DNA from: an uncultured Clostridia bacterium
GTDB lineage: Bacteria > Bacillota > Clostridia > TANB77 > CAG-508
Length of the DNA stretch: 64,000 nt
Assembly: GCA_947631915.1 (NCBI GenBank)
Contig: CANRNC010000001.1
Coordinates: 99,192-163,191, forward strand
Reading direction: 5' to 3'
A model generated the notes under the pieces. The model searched no databases. It was not told the origin of the DNA and saw only the letters and a program-made list of their open reading frames with translations. Below are positions 21,696-32,413 of this stretch, piece by piece. Position 1 is the first letter of the stretch. Each line of letters starts with the position of its first letter. Both the position numbers and the translations under genes were made by a program.

Positions 21696-23834
21696 TTAAA
21701 TGTGTTCATAAACTGCCTCAAATGTTTTATCTTTATCTCTCCATGTAGTTATAATTGTTCTGTCTTCTTCTACCTTCTCTCCTGTTACTTTATTAATCCA
21801 GCCTTTAAATTCATATCCTGGTTTAGCTTCAGGAGCAGTTACTTCAAATTGGTGGTCTGCAGTTATTACTGTCTTAAGTATATAACCATCTCTTTCGCCA
21901 TCAAGTCCAGCACATTTTGTTTTGTCAGCATAAAAACCTACATACCATACTATACGAAATCTGTCTCCACCTTCCAATTTTGCAATTCTTTCCTTAAATT
22001 CTTTAAATCCATCATCACTTAATTGATAAATATCTGGTAGACTTCCATTATATTTGGCACCATCATGTTCCTTTTCCCAAATCTCTTCAAATAGTGGTCT
22101 ATACACATTTACAGCCCAATCATTTGTCCAGTTTGGAGCACTCTGTTTACATTTTATACAATAATTTCCTACAAAGTCTGTAGAACCATTTGGATCAGCC
22201 CATGTATGTCCTGTACCTGCAAAGTTATTCGTAAAAGTATTAACAGTATGACAATACTCACACTCACTTGTTGTTTGAGAACCAGTACATGTAGAATAAA
22301 TAGTTTCTTTATCTATCCATCTATGTCCTGTTTTTGGAAGTATTTGTGTTACTGTATAATCACAATTTTTACAAGTTTTAACACTCTTACCATCTTGTAA
22401 GCATGTTGCTTCTACTATGTCCTCTTCAAAATCGTGTTGTTTCTTTGTTCCAGAAATTGAATGAATATCTTTTTCACCACATCCATTTTTACAAATAGCA
22501 ATTTCTGTTGCATCATGTTCACAATTAGCTTCTTCATATGGCGCATAGTCTACGAAATTATGTCCTTTTTTTGAAATAATTTCTGTTTTAATTATCTTTT
22601 TGCACATTGTACATTGCATGTTTTTTAATCCATCCGTTGTACATGTTGCATCCCTTACTATTTTCTCTTGATAATTATGATCTACTTTATTTGTTACTTC
22701 TACATTTACTTTTGCATCACAACGGCTACATTTTGTATAGCTTTGCCCGGCTTTTTGACATGTAGCAGGTTCTGTTACTTGTTGAGTGTAATCATGACCT
22801 AATGCTTGTGTAGTTAATTTGAAGAACTCACCATGACAAACTGTACATGTACTATATTGTCTTCCTCTTTCTGTACATGTAGCTTCTACTTCATAAGTAT
22901 CTTGGAAAATATGCTCTCCTAAAGTTGTAAGTTTCTCTTTTTCTACATATTCACATGATGAACAACTTCTTTGCTTTTCTCCATATTGGTTACATGTAGA
23001 TGGAGTAGTAATTATCCACTCTGTAAAGCTATGAACATGCTCTGGTTTTTTTACTTCTTTTTCGATATTTGGTTTATTATTTGTTGGTGGAACAACATTT
23101 TCATTGTTTACATTATTATCTGAATTAGCTTGTGTATCCACACTTGGTGTACTATTTGCCTCATTTTCAGGTACAACATTTGGTGCACTATTTGAACTAG
23201 AATCTGGCTTAACTTCTTCTTTATTTTCTATATTAGATTCTAATGCAGGAACATAATCACTTATATAACTTTGACCACATGAACAAGTGTATGTAGTATA
23301 CCCTTCACTTGTTTTTGTTGGAGCAGTCACTTTTGCTATATATGAATGAATATGTGTTGTAGCCCTTCCTTCTTTGATTCCATAATGCATAAAATGCTCA
23401 TATGCTGCTTCATAATTTGTTCCAAAAGCACTTTGTAAATCACTATAATTATTAATATAACTCCTTACATCAAATGAATTACTTGAAATTCTTCCTTCTT
23501 TTATACCACATTGCACAAAGTGGTCATATCCAGCTTGATAATTGGTTCCAAAAGCACTTGTTAAGTCAGGATAGTTATTGATATAAGCTTTTACATCAAA
23601 TACTATACTAGCCACTCTTCCTTCTTTTATACCATATTGCGTAAAGTGTTCGTATGCTGATTGATAATTGCTTCCAAAAGCATTCTTTAAGTCCGGATAA
23701 TTATCTAAATAATATTCTGCATTAAATGTTATATCTGATGTTGTTGCATTAACTTTTACAGAAAATATCGCCAAGAACAAAATCATTGCTAAAATAACTA
23801 ATAGAAGTTTCCTACATTTTGACATAGTACACAC
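21696..23834 (-). CDS. Secreted surface protein with three AEYYLDNYPDLKNAFG...HFTQYGIKEGR repeats and Cys-pair (CxxC) repeats
   Basis: signal peptide, three ~50-aa tandem repeats, many CSxC/CxxC repeats, C-terminal InlB-like GYEFKGWINKVTGEKV. Confidence 0.85.
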   Translation of the reverse strand: MCTMSKCRKLLLVILAMILFLAIFSVKVNATTSDITFNAEYYLDNYPDLKNAFGSNYQSAYEHFTQYGIKEGRVASIVFDVKAYINNYPDLTSAFGTNYQAGYDHFVQCGIKEGRISSNSFDVRSYINNYSDLQSAFGTNYEAAYEHFMHYGIKEGRATTHIHSYIAKVTAPTKTSEGYTTYTCSCGQSYISDYVPALESNIENKEEVKPDSSSNSAPNVVPENEANSTPSVDTQANSDNNVNNENVVPPTNNKPNIEKEVKKPEHVHSFTEWIITTPSTCNQYGEKQRSCSSCEYVEKEKLTTLGEHIFQDTYEVEATCTERGRQYSTCTVCHGEFFKLTTQALGHDYTQQVTEPATCQKAGQSYTKCSRCDAKVNVEVTNKVDHNYQEKIVRDATCTTDGLKNMQCTMCKKIIKTEIISKKGHNFVDYAPYEEANCEHDATEIAICKNGCGEKDIHSISGTKKQHDFEEDIVEATCLQDGKSVKTCKNCDYTVTQILPKTGHRWIDKETIYSTCTGSQTTSECEYCHTVNTFTNNFAGTGHTWADPNGSTDFVGNYCIKCKQSAPNWTNDWAVNVYRPLFEEIWEKEHDGAKYNGSLPDIYQLSDDGFKEFKERIAKLEGGDRFRIVWYVGFYADKTKCAGLDGERDGYILKTVITADHQFEVTAPEAKPGYEFKGWINKVTGEKVEEDRTIITTWRDKDKTFEAVYEHI

Positions 23835-23947
23835 CCCCTTTCTTACTATTCTACTATAATTATATTATATTACATTGTAGTTTTTTAGTCAATTGGATAA
23901 AGTTTCCAAATAATACAATTTTTACCATTATATAATATTGCATTTAT

Positions 23948-24893
23948 TTAACCTTTATATTCTCCCCCATTAATATGCATAACTTGACCTGTAACATAAG
24001 AGGAATCAGAACTTGCTAGATATATAAATAATGGTGCTATTTCATAAGGCTGACCTGCTCTTCCCATTGGTGCATCTGATCCTAAAGTTGGTATCTTTTC
24101 AGCTTCCCAACATGCTGGTTGTAATGGCGTCCAGAATACACCGTGGAGATACTGCATTTACTCTTATATTTTTTTCTGCTAAATTTGTTGCTAGCGATCT
24201 TGTAAAGCCTACGATTGCTCCCTTGCTTGTTACATAGTCTATTAATTCAGGTTCTCCTTTAAAAGTAGTTATTGAAGTTACATTTATAATACTTGCACCT
24301 GGTAGCATATGTTTTAAAGCTCTCTTTGTTAGATAAAACATAGAATAAATATTTGTTTTCATTGTTAAATCAAATTGTTCATCTGTAATATCTAATAAAC
24401 TTTTTTGTTGGTATTGTACAGCACTATTATTTACTAAAATATCAATTTTTCCAAACTCTTTCATTGTTTCATCCACAATCTTATCACAAAAACTTGTATC
24501 TTTAATATCTCCTGCAAGTAACAGACACGTTCCCCCTAATCTTTCTATAAAATCCTTTGTTTCTTCTGCGTCTTTATGTTCATTATAATATGCTATTACT
24601 ACAGTTGCTCCTTCTTTTACAAATCCTACTGCTACTGCCCTACCTATTCCGGAATCTCCTCCTGTTATTATTGCTACTTTATTCATCAGTTTTCCTGAAC
24701 CCCTATAATATGGATTATTAAATATTGGTCTAGGTGTCATTAAGTATTCCATTCCTGGTTGAGTGTCTTGATGTTGTGGCGGAAATTCAAGTTTATAGTC
24801 TTTACATATTAGTCCATAACCTTGTTCATTTATGTATTTTAATCCATAATCATCTTGCCCATTATTATTGGAAGTATAATATTTATAATTCAT
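23948..24893 (-). CDS. SDR family oxidoreductase (YhdF/YhxC-like); one +1 shift at CGG 24141-24143
   Basis: KVAIITGGDSGIGRAVAVGFVKEGA, LVNNSAVQ, YVTSKGAIVGFTRSLA, RVNAVSP-(G)VFWTPLQPACW...YVTGQVMHINGG. Confidence 0.93.
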
Positions 24894-25048
24894 TTTCTTT
24901 CACCTCACGTATTTATATTCCTAATAATATCTTTTGGTGAGTATAAAAAATGGAAAGTCTATCGTTTTAGGCGATGACTTTCCTAGATTATAAAAAAGAC
25001 GAAGTCTCTGTCTTGCAAAATTTCAAGACAAAGCTCCGTCGATCTATA

Positions 25049-25996
25049 TTATTGTTCCGCACTAGATTTAGTTAATACTTCAGAAAGGTCATTCATTTTT
25101 ATGCTATTTGGCATTTCTAAATGTGCAGATTCTCCTGTGTATTCTGCTGTACTAATTACAGTAGATAAATCTTTTAATATGTTTTTATCAAAGTCGTTGT
25201 CTTCGTTAAGTAGTTCAAAATATACTGCATACATTGAATTTAATTCGGCAAATCCAATTAATCTATTTTCTCCACCCATAGAAGCCTCGAAAAGTATATA
25301 TTCAACACCATTTATTGTATCTAATGAAGGACTTGAAGCAGTTCCTCCGTATTGAGAAAGTAATTCTGACAAATTTACTCCTAAAGCATTTCTGTTTTGT
25401 TTTAATTGTTGGAAAGATGCTTGTTTAATACCTAATTGTGCTACCCATGTTTGTTCTTCATCTGCAATAAGAAGATTATGATTTGTAGAATCTACTTCAT
25501 ATATTAATGTATCAGGAATATAAAGTTTGAAACCATCAAAATTTACTTTATATGTTGAACTCTGCTTATTTGTAACAGGTGTTGTAGTTCCTGTACTTCC
25601 TCCTTGTGTGTTTGTTTTACCTGATTTGTTCTCATCATCATCGACATTTGCAATTTCATTTTGTGTATTTCCTGTTGGATTATCTTTTTTTTCATTAGAA
25701 GATGTCATAAATAAATATCCTATAAACATAATTACTGCTATTAAAGCTAATATCATAACTACGCATAAAAGTTTTGCAACACCATTTGAACTCTTTTGAT
25801 ATGAATTCACATTATTATTTTGTGTATTACTATTTAATGGTTGTCCACCATTATTTGGCTGATTTACTGGTCTTTCATAAGTATACATATCTTCGTTTTT
25901 TACTCCAACTTCATTGTTTTTTGGTACTGGTGTTCCACATTTTTTGCAAAACACATCATCTTCTCCTAATTCTGCACCACATTTAATACATTTCAT
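25049..25996 (-). CDS. Zinc-ribbon domain-containing membrane-anchored protein
   Basis: MKCIKCGAELGEDDVFCKKCGTPVP and TM. Confidence 0.8.
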   Translation of the reverse strand: MKCIKCGAELGEDDVFCKKCGTPVPKNNEVGVKNEDMYTYERPVNQPNNGGQPLNSNTQNNNVNSYQKSSNGVAKLLCVVMILALIAVIMFIGYLFMTSSNEKKDNPTGNTQNEIANVDDDENKSGKTNTQGGSTGTTTPVTNKQSSTYKVNFDGFKLYIPDTLIYEVDSTNHNLLIADEEQTWVAQLGIKQASFQQLKQNRNALGVNLSELLSQYGGTASSPSLDTINGVEYILFEASMGGENRLIGFAELNSMYAVYFELLNEDNDFDKNILKDLSTVISTAEYTGESAHLEMPNSIKMNDLSEVLTKSSAEQ

Positions 25997-26075
25997 ATTT
26001 TTTCTCCCTATCTCTTGTATTATATTTAGGTTTTTTAGAGTAAACCTATAAACCTCTATTAGTATTTTTCACCTC

Positions 26076-27689
26076 CTAAATAACTTTTACATCAAAATTA
26101 ATTAACTGATTTATTAATTCATTTGCATTTTTATTATTAGCCTTTATTATTATAACCAAATAATTATTATTTTGCAATTCATAAAATAAAACAATTTCAT
26201 TTACATTATTTCTATACCTATTTCCATTGTCATCTGTTCCATTGCTTAATTCTATATAATCTCTTTGATATACTTTGAAATTCTTATCATTTGCTGTAAT
26301 ATCGTTCAATGCTACAAATCCTTTATATTCTCCATAATTTTTGTTAACAGTGCTATCTAAAATTTCTAGTTGTCGTTGTATATCAGATGACACCCTCTTA
26401 TATGTTACTTCATAATCATATTCTTCTCTAGTTGTATTATAATTTAGTCCATAATTTCTTTCTTCATATAAATTAGTACCTTTATCTATTTCTTTAAATG
26501 TTTCTGGTACTCTCAATGTGATTTCTTCTGTTTCTTCTGCTTTATAATCTATATATGACTTTAGATGTCCTACAATAAATCCTTCTTGTTTTTCTATTTT
26601 TATATTATTTGCAATATTTTGTATTTCATTGATTTTAATCATTTTTACAAGTTCTTCTGGTATTCCTACTTTTCTAGAACTTATAACCATTCTTAATATA
26701 TGGCTTTCATTTAATTCAAATACAATTTCTATATTTTCTGTAGTTTGATTATTCGTTAAATAGTTGTTTTTGTAAATATAACTTAAAGGTTCATCTCCAA
26801 ACTTGTCTAGAGCCTCATTTGCTTGATTATAAGAATTTAAATTGTAATTAGAATATATATTGGTACTACTTTCTCTATCTAAATATTCATATAAGTTACG
26901 ATTTAATATACTTGTACTTAATGTTAAACTCTCTCCTGACTGAAGATCCTGAAAAGTGTAGTACGCATATTCAGTATCATAGTCTGTAGCTCTAAAATTA
27001 CTTGGAATTGAATATTTTACTAAATAATTTAAAGAAGCAATCTGTTCTTCTTTTGTGTCATTTAACAAATTTACTATATCTGGTTGTTCACTATAAACAA
27101 TCTGTTTTGTCTCTAGATTAATGTTTGTTATAACATCGAATTTTTGCTCATTTAAGCTAAAATTGTAAATAATATTATTAACACTATCTAACAATATATC
27201 AAAATACTCATAAGTTGCCTCATATATAAAAGTTACCAGTTTACTTCCTTGTTTATAAAAATAAACTACTGCTTGGCTATTATCATTTTCAAACAATATC
27301 TTATATCCTTCGATATTGTTCTTTGTAATAGTTGTATTCTCTTTATATAATAAATTATAAGTTTCATTTTGTTCTTGAATATTATATAGAAGATTATCAA
27401 ATATCTCATCTAATTCTTTATACTGCATCTCATCCTCTAGTTCATTTATTTGGATATCAAATGTACTTTTACTTTTCTTATGTAATAATGTTACCTCTGT
27501 GTCATTCTCTTCGATAATCTTCCATGTACTATCATATTTAAATGAATAATTTTCTTTATTTATGTCATTTATTCTTACATTTGTATTTTGGCTCCATGTG
27601 ATAAATATAATTGCCCCTATCACAACAAATATAAGTAGTATAATCATAATTAACAATATTTTTTTACTATTTTTTAAACCTTTTTTCAT
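26076..27689 (-). CDS. Membrane-anchored hypothetical protein
   Basis: N-terminal TM; long ORF, operon-like overlap with next gene. Confidence 0.7.
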   Translation of the reverse strand: MKKGLKNSKKILLIMIILLIFVVIGAIIFITWSQNTNVRINDINKENYSFKYDSTWKIIEENDTEVTLLHKKSKSTFDIQINELEDEMQYKELDEIFDNLLYNIQEQNETYNLLYKENTTITKNNIEGYKILFENDNSQAVVYFYKQGSKLVTFIYEATYEYFDILLDSVNNIIYNFSLNEQKFDVITNINLETKQIVYSEQPDIVNLLNDTKEEQIASLNYLVKYSIPSNFRATDYDTEYAYYTFQDLQSGESLTLSTSILNRNLYEYLDRESSTNIYSNYNLNSYNQANEALDKFGDEPLSYIYKNNYLTNNQTTENIEIVFELNESHILRMVISSRKVGIPEELVKMIKINEIQNIANNIKIEKQEGFIVGHLKSYIDYKAEETEEITLRVPETFKEIDKGTNLYEERNYGLNYNTTREEYDYEVTYKRVSSDIQRQLEILDSTVNKNYGEYKGFVALNDITANDKNFKVYQRDYIELSNGTDDNGNRYRNNVNEIVLFYELQNNNYLVIIIKANNKNANELINQLINFDVKVI

Positions 27690-29413
27690 ACTCTCACCAT
27701 AACTATTATTAAATAATCAAATTCTGTCATAATTACTATTTGATTATTTTTATTTTCATAAATTATTTTTGAATCTGATATAATTTTTTCATTGTAGCCT
27801 TCACTCTTCAAATTTTCTCTATACTCACTAGCAAAGCTCATGGTATCTATATAATTTGGAATGTCATTTCTATATCTTAAACTTATAACATTATCAGTAT
27901 AGAATGCCTTAACTAATTCTAGTCCTATTGTATTTTGCAAATTTTCTGCTTCTATATACTTCTTCCATTTCTTTTCTGAAATATTGTTTACAATGTTTTC
28001 ATCCTTATAATTTATATAATAATTTTCCTTTAATTCTTCAAATGGAATAGATTTTACATCATCTGAATTAGTATTAGCAAATTTATTATAATATTCATTT
28101 AGAATATCAAAATTTGTAGCATATGATATACTAGAATTCATTATTTTAGAGTTTATCATTCCTATTAATTGTCCTTGAGCATTAAATAAAGGGCTACCTT
28201 GTATTTGTTCACTTACTGGTAATGATGTTTGCATATTTGAATCTGTGGATATAACAATTCCTTTTGCTGTAGTTAAACCAACTCCTGTCTTACTATTTAG
28301 AGTAATTACAGCATCTTCTTTTTCTAGCTTATTAATCTCTACTGGTTTTATATATTCTGGGTTTTTATTTTTAACTTTCAAAACAGCAATATCATTTTCT
28401 AAATTTATAGTTACAACACCATCTAAATCATATGTATTTCCTAGACTATCGCTAATAATAATATTTTGTGCTTTCATTAATGAATTTTCAATATAGTTAT
28501 ATGTGGTTAATATTAAACCTTCATTTATAAAAAATCCATTTGCTGATGTAACTATTCCTGTGTTATATGTTGAATCTAAAAATACAATTTTAGATCTATT
28601 TGCATTATAAATGCTTAGTAAAATATCATCTGTAATAGCATCTGCTTTACTAAAATTATATATGTCCCTTAACATAGAATCGTAGTCTGAATCCTTTGAT
28701 AATTGCCCTGACTGTTCATTGCTCTTTTCTATGTATTCTTGTACATCGTCATTACTTTCTCCATATAAATATAATAGCTTATATTCGTTATCTAATTTTT
28801 TGAAATAATAATACATTTTAAGATCAGTTTTTACTGTATTATATTTCATTGGATCTTCCTTATCTTCCTCTTTTATAGTAACTCCTGAAAGAGTGATTGT
28901 GCTTATTACCTTACTTTCATCTATTACAGATACTCTTATTTCTCCATATGAATTATAATTTATTCCAAGTTCATTTATTTTTAAAAACATTCCAGGAACT
29001 GACAATCCTGATAAAAGATCATCTTTATATTCCTGACTATTCTCGTCCAATCCTGAATTAGTACTGCTATCTGCTGGTACTTGTGGATTATACCTTAAAT
29101 TTAAATAATCTTTGTGTCTTTTATAATAATCTTCACTACTCTCACCATTCTTATTGGGCTCACCTAATAATAAATATGTTGTTTTCTTTGTAAGTTCTGT
29201 GATATTTTCTTGTATTGTTACATTTTGATCATTATTACTATTAGATGTAAGTTCATAATTGCTATCAAAATTAGCTGATAACTTGTCTTCTTTATTAACA
29301 AATGAAAAAGTATCTTTATTAATCTTAATTCTTTCTGTTTGCCCCAATGATACTGTTACTATCGCTATAAGTAATAGCATAATTATAATAATTATAAATA
29401 CTTTATTTTTCAC
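27686..29413 (-). CDS. Trypsin-like (Do-like) protease-fold protein, probably catalytically degenerate
   Basis: GIVTSANGFFINEGLILTTYNYIE...ENDIAVLKVKN...EQIQGSPLFNAQGQLIGMIN. Confidence 0.65.
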   Translation of the reverse strand: MKNKVFIIIIIMLLLIAIVTVSLGQTERIKINKDTFSFVNKEDKLSANFDSNYELTSNSNNDQNVTIQENITELTKKTTYLLLGEPNKNGESSEDYYKRHKDYLNLRYNPQVPADSSTNSGLDENSQEYKDDLLSGLSVPGMFLKINELGINYNSYGEIRVSVIDESKVISTITLSGVTIKEEDKEDPMKYNTVKTDLKMYYYFKKLDNEYKLLYLYGESNDDVQEYIEKSNEQSGQLSKDSDYDSMLRDIYNFSKADAITDDILLSIYNANRSKIVFLDSTYNTGIVTSANGFFINEGLILTTYNYIENSLMKAQNIIISDSLGNTYDLDGVVTINLENDIAVLKVKNKNPEYIKPVEINKLEKEDAVITLNSKTGVGLTTAKGIVISTDSNMQTSLPVSEQIQGSPLFNAQGQLIGMINSKIMNSSISYATNFDILNEYYNKFANTNSDDVKSIPFEELKENYYINYKDENIVNNISEKKWKKYIEAENLQNTIGLELVKAFYTDNVISLRYRNDIPNYIDTMSFASEYRENLKSEGYNEKIISDSKIIYENKNNQIVIMTEFDYLIIVMVRV

Positions 29414-29422
29414 TTTTTACTC

Positions 29423-30619
29423 CTATCCTTCTATATATTTTTTCAATACGTCAACTATATATTTGCTTACAATATTTGCATTATCATTATTAAGATAAAC
29501 ATCATGAAATGCCTCGGCTACTGTTTCATCATATATATAATTTCCTTCTTCATCTTTTGCTAATGCATATCCAGATATTTGTCCTCTCCATTCATCAAAA
29601 TCAATATTTCCGTTGTCTCTAACATAGTTCTGATGTGCTTCATCCAACATTCTTTTTGAAAATGTACCGATTCCAAAATCCTTAAATATACTATAGTAAT
29701 CTTGCAACTGTTGATCATCTATTACAGTAATGGATTCAGTATTATAATGATTTAACATAGCTATAAATGATAAATAATGTCCTAATTCATGTGCTACAGG
29801 AGAATACTTTGTTGCATTTTTAGGAAAATGTCCTGATTTTGAACTTGTTTCTACCGCAGTATCAATTCTCTCTGGATTAAGAAAATATTTAGCATTTAAC
29901 TGTATTTGTGTTTTTATAACCCATGGTCTTGTTGTATTTGTATTTGATGTACCAAACATAAATATTGGCATAAACAATGCTATTACACCTGATTGTGACA
30001 TATCCAAGTTTGTTAATGTCAAATTAGTTAAATACCCTCTTGCATTTGGATAATCTGTATAAATCTTTCTAATTACATTTTCTAGTTCTTGTGCAAATTC
30101 TACGTCCATTTCTTTCAAATTAACAGCCGTTATTGAGTATTTTTGGATTATATCATTCTCTATTTGTATAATCTCTTTTGGATAATCTGTTTTTTTCTGA
30201 TCAGTTGAATCCTTACTGATTAGTTTTTGAGCATCTGCTATACTATTAACTGAAATTCCTGAATATACGTTATCTGTTATAATCGCAGTTTTATACTTTC
30301 CTTTTTGTGTAGTTTGTCCAGTTGCTACTGGTTGAGTTGTTGTAGTTCCTTCTTCATTTACTACATTTTCTTCACTAAAATAATAATTTTTTTTATTTTT
30401 AGATATAACTACACATGCAATAAGTATTAATATTATAATTGCTATTACAATAACTACTGGTATTGTTATACTCTTGTTCTTTTTAATTGTATAATCATTA
30501 GAATTAAATCTTTGATTATTAATCTCTTCATTTGGAATATTGTATATTAAACGGTTTCCGCATTTATTACAATATTGCTGATTATCATCTACTTTATTTC
30601 CACATTTATTACAATACAT
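29423..30619 (-). CDS. Double zinc-ribbon membrane protein with HELGH zincin-like motif
   Basis: MYCNKCGNKVDDNQQYCNKCGNRL, TM, VAHELGHYLSFIA. Confidence 0.75.
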   Translation of the reverse strand: MYCNKCGNKVDDNQQYCNKCGNRLIYNIPNEEINNQRFNSNDYTIKKNKSITIPVVIVIAIIILILIACVVISKNKKNYYFSEENVVNEEGTTTTQPVATGQTTQKGKYKTAIITDNVYSGISVNSIADAQKLISKDSTDQKKTDYPKEIIQIENDIIQKYSITAVNLKEMDVEFAQELENVIRKIYTDYPNARGYLTNLTLTNLDMSQSGVIALFMPIFMFGTSNTNTTRPWVIKTQIQLNAKYFLNPERIDTAVETSSKSGHFPKNATKYSPVAHELGHYLSFIAMLNHYNTESITVIDDQQLQDYYSIFKDFGIGTFSKRMLDEAHQNYVRDNGNIDFDEWRGQISGYALAKDEEGNYIYDETVAEAFHDVYLNNDNANIVSKYIVDVLKKYIEG

Positions 30620-30654
30620 AACTACTCCTAATCTCTATACTATGATAGTTTTAA

Positions 30655-31341
30655 TTACCAATTTTTATCTTCCATATTATAGTCTCTATCAGAATGATTA
30701 AATCTATTCTCGGTCTCTCTTTGATCTTTTATAGCCTCTTCTTTTATGTTTTGTATTTTCTCTTCAATTGATTCTACCTCCTCTTCTGATTTGTTATTTT
30801 CCTCTGGTTGTTCCTCTTGCCCAGTATTTCCATCATCTTTTAATAATTTTTTTAATCTATCTATTTCATTTTGTATATCTCTTTTCAATTTTTCCGCTTT
30901 TTGACTATGTCCATTATTATCATTTTTATTTGCACATCCTTTTTCAGTTAAAATGTTTATAGCATTCTCATATGTTTCTATTGCACTCTTAATACTTTCT
31001 TGATCTTTTTCGTTAACTTTAACAGTCTCACAAACAGCTAGTGCATAATTAATTCTAATGCTACATTCTCTATCCTCTGGAGGATTTCCTTTTAACGCCT
31101 TTTCATACTGTTTTATTGCTTCTTCATACTCTCCTTTTTGGTAAAGAATATCTCCATAATTGTAATATGCTACATAACTCTGTGGAAAATTTAAAATTGT
31201 TAACGCTTTAGCTTGTTCTTCTGAATATTCGCCTTTATTATATTTACTTATTAAAATACTATTTACTACATTACTATATACTAGCTTTAATGTGATAAGT
31301 ATTAAAATAATGTATACTGCAATTAATACTTTTCTTTTCAT
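30655..31341 (-). CDS. TPR-containing membrane protein (BatC-like position)
   Basis: YVAYYNYGDILYQKGEYEEAIKQYEKALKGNP. Confidence 0.75.
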   Translation of the reverse strand: MKRKVLIAVYIILILITLKLVYSNVVNSILISKYNKGEYSEEQAKALTILNFPQSYVAYYNYGDILYQKGEYEEAIKQYEKALKGNPPEDRECSIRINYALAVCETVKVNEKDQESIKSAIETYENAINILTEKGCANKNDNNGHSQKAEKLKRDIQNEIDRLKKLLKDDGNTGQEEQPEENNKSEEEVESIEEKIQNIKEEAIKDQRETENRFNHSDRDYNMEDKNW

Positions 31342-31372
31342 TACTTTCTCCTTATTGCATTAATATCCATAT

Positions 31373-32413
31373 TTACATTCTTTTCTTTTTTAATATGAAA
31401 TCAATTATTAATAAAATTGCTAATGGGATTGCAAAATAGTAATATATATCTTGGTAGTCACTTATTTTTTCTTCATTTGATTGAGAATTAGAAATCTGTT
31501 TTTTTATATCATTTAATTTATAATCAATATTAGATTTTTTACTCATTTGAATATAATCTACTTTTAAATCTGATGCAATTTGCTTAAGGTTTTTTTCATC
31601 TATCTTAGAAAGTGCTGTTATTCTGTTATAATCACTATCATAATAGTAAATATAATAATAATCACTAGTTGGGTCTTCCTCATTTATGCTATATACCATT
31701 TTTCCACCTTTTTCAGTTCCATACCCCATTACTGCACCATTAGCAATATATTGTCCTATACTTGAGAAAGATTCTAATTTTTCATCTTCCTTGGTTATTT
31801 CTCCATCGCTTATAAAAAATACTATAAATTTTGCATTTCCTTCTTTTCTTTCATTTTCTTCTTTCAATGTTTTTTCAAAAACATCCTTTACTAAATTCAT
31901 GGAGCTACCTTTAGCATATAAATCATCTTCTACAGCTATTGCTTTTAATTCAGCTTGTACCATGTCCGTATCATTTGTAAAAGGAATTATTCGTTGTGCA
32001 TTATTTCCAAATGTAATAATAGAAAACCTACAACTTGATAATTCATCTACAATATAGCAACAATCATCTATCACTCCCTGAACTCTTTCATTATTTCCAT
32101 TGTAATCTAATGCTCTCATACTAACGCTTTTATCTATTACAAATAAAACACTATAATCAGAATTTATTGCTATACTATCGCCATTTAGCACCATAAATCT
32201 TAAATTGATAATAAATAATAAGATAATTATACAAACTTTTATACATGAATTAATTATATATCTTATTACTAATTTTTTCTGCCTATCTGTTATCTTTCCT
32301 TCTTTCTTATTAGAAATTATATCCTTTATTTGCTTGTTGTATATTACAAATATAATTGCTACCATAGAAAGTATTGTCATCAACCAAATAGGTATTATTG
32401 GATTTGTAATCAT
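31373..32413 (-). CDS. VWA domain membrane protein (BatB-like)
   Basis: DYSVLFVIDKSVSMRALDYNG, FISDGE. Confidence 0.85.
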   Translation of the reverse strand: MITNPIIPIWLMTILSMVAIIFVIYNKQIKDIISNKKEGKITDRQKKLVIRYIINSCIKVCIIILLFIINLRFMVLNGDSIAINSDYSVLFVIDKSVSMRALDYNGNNERVQGVIDDCCYIVDELSSCRFSIITFGNNAQRIIPFTNDTDMVQAELKAIAVEDDLYAKGSSMNLVKDVFEKTLKEENERKEGNAKFIVFFISDGEITKEDEKLESFSSIGQYIANGAVMGYGTEKGGKMVYSINEEDPTSDYYYIYYYDSDYNRITALSKIDEKNLKQIASDLKVDYIQMSKKSNIDYKLNDIKKQISNSQSNEEKISDYQDIYYYFAIPLAILLIIDFILKKKRM

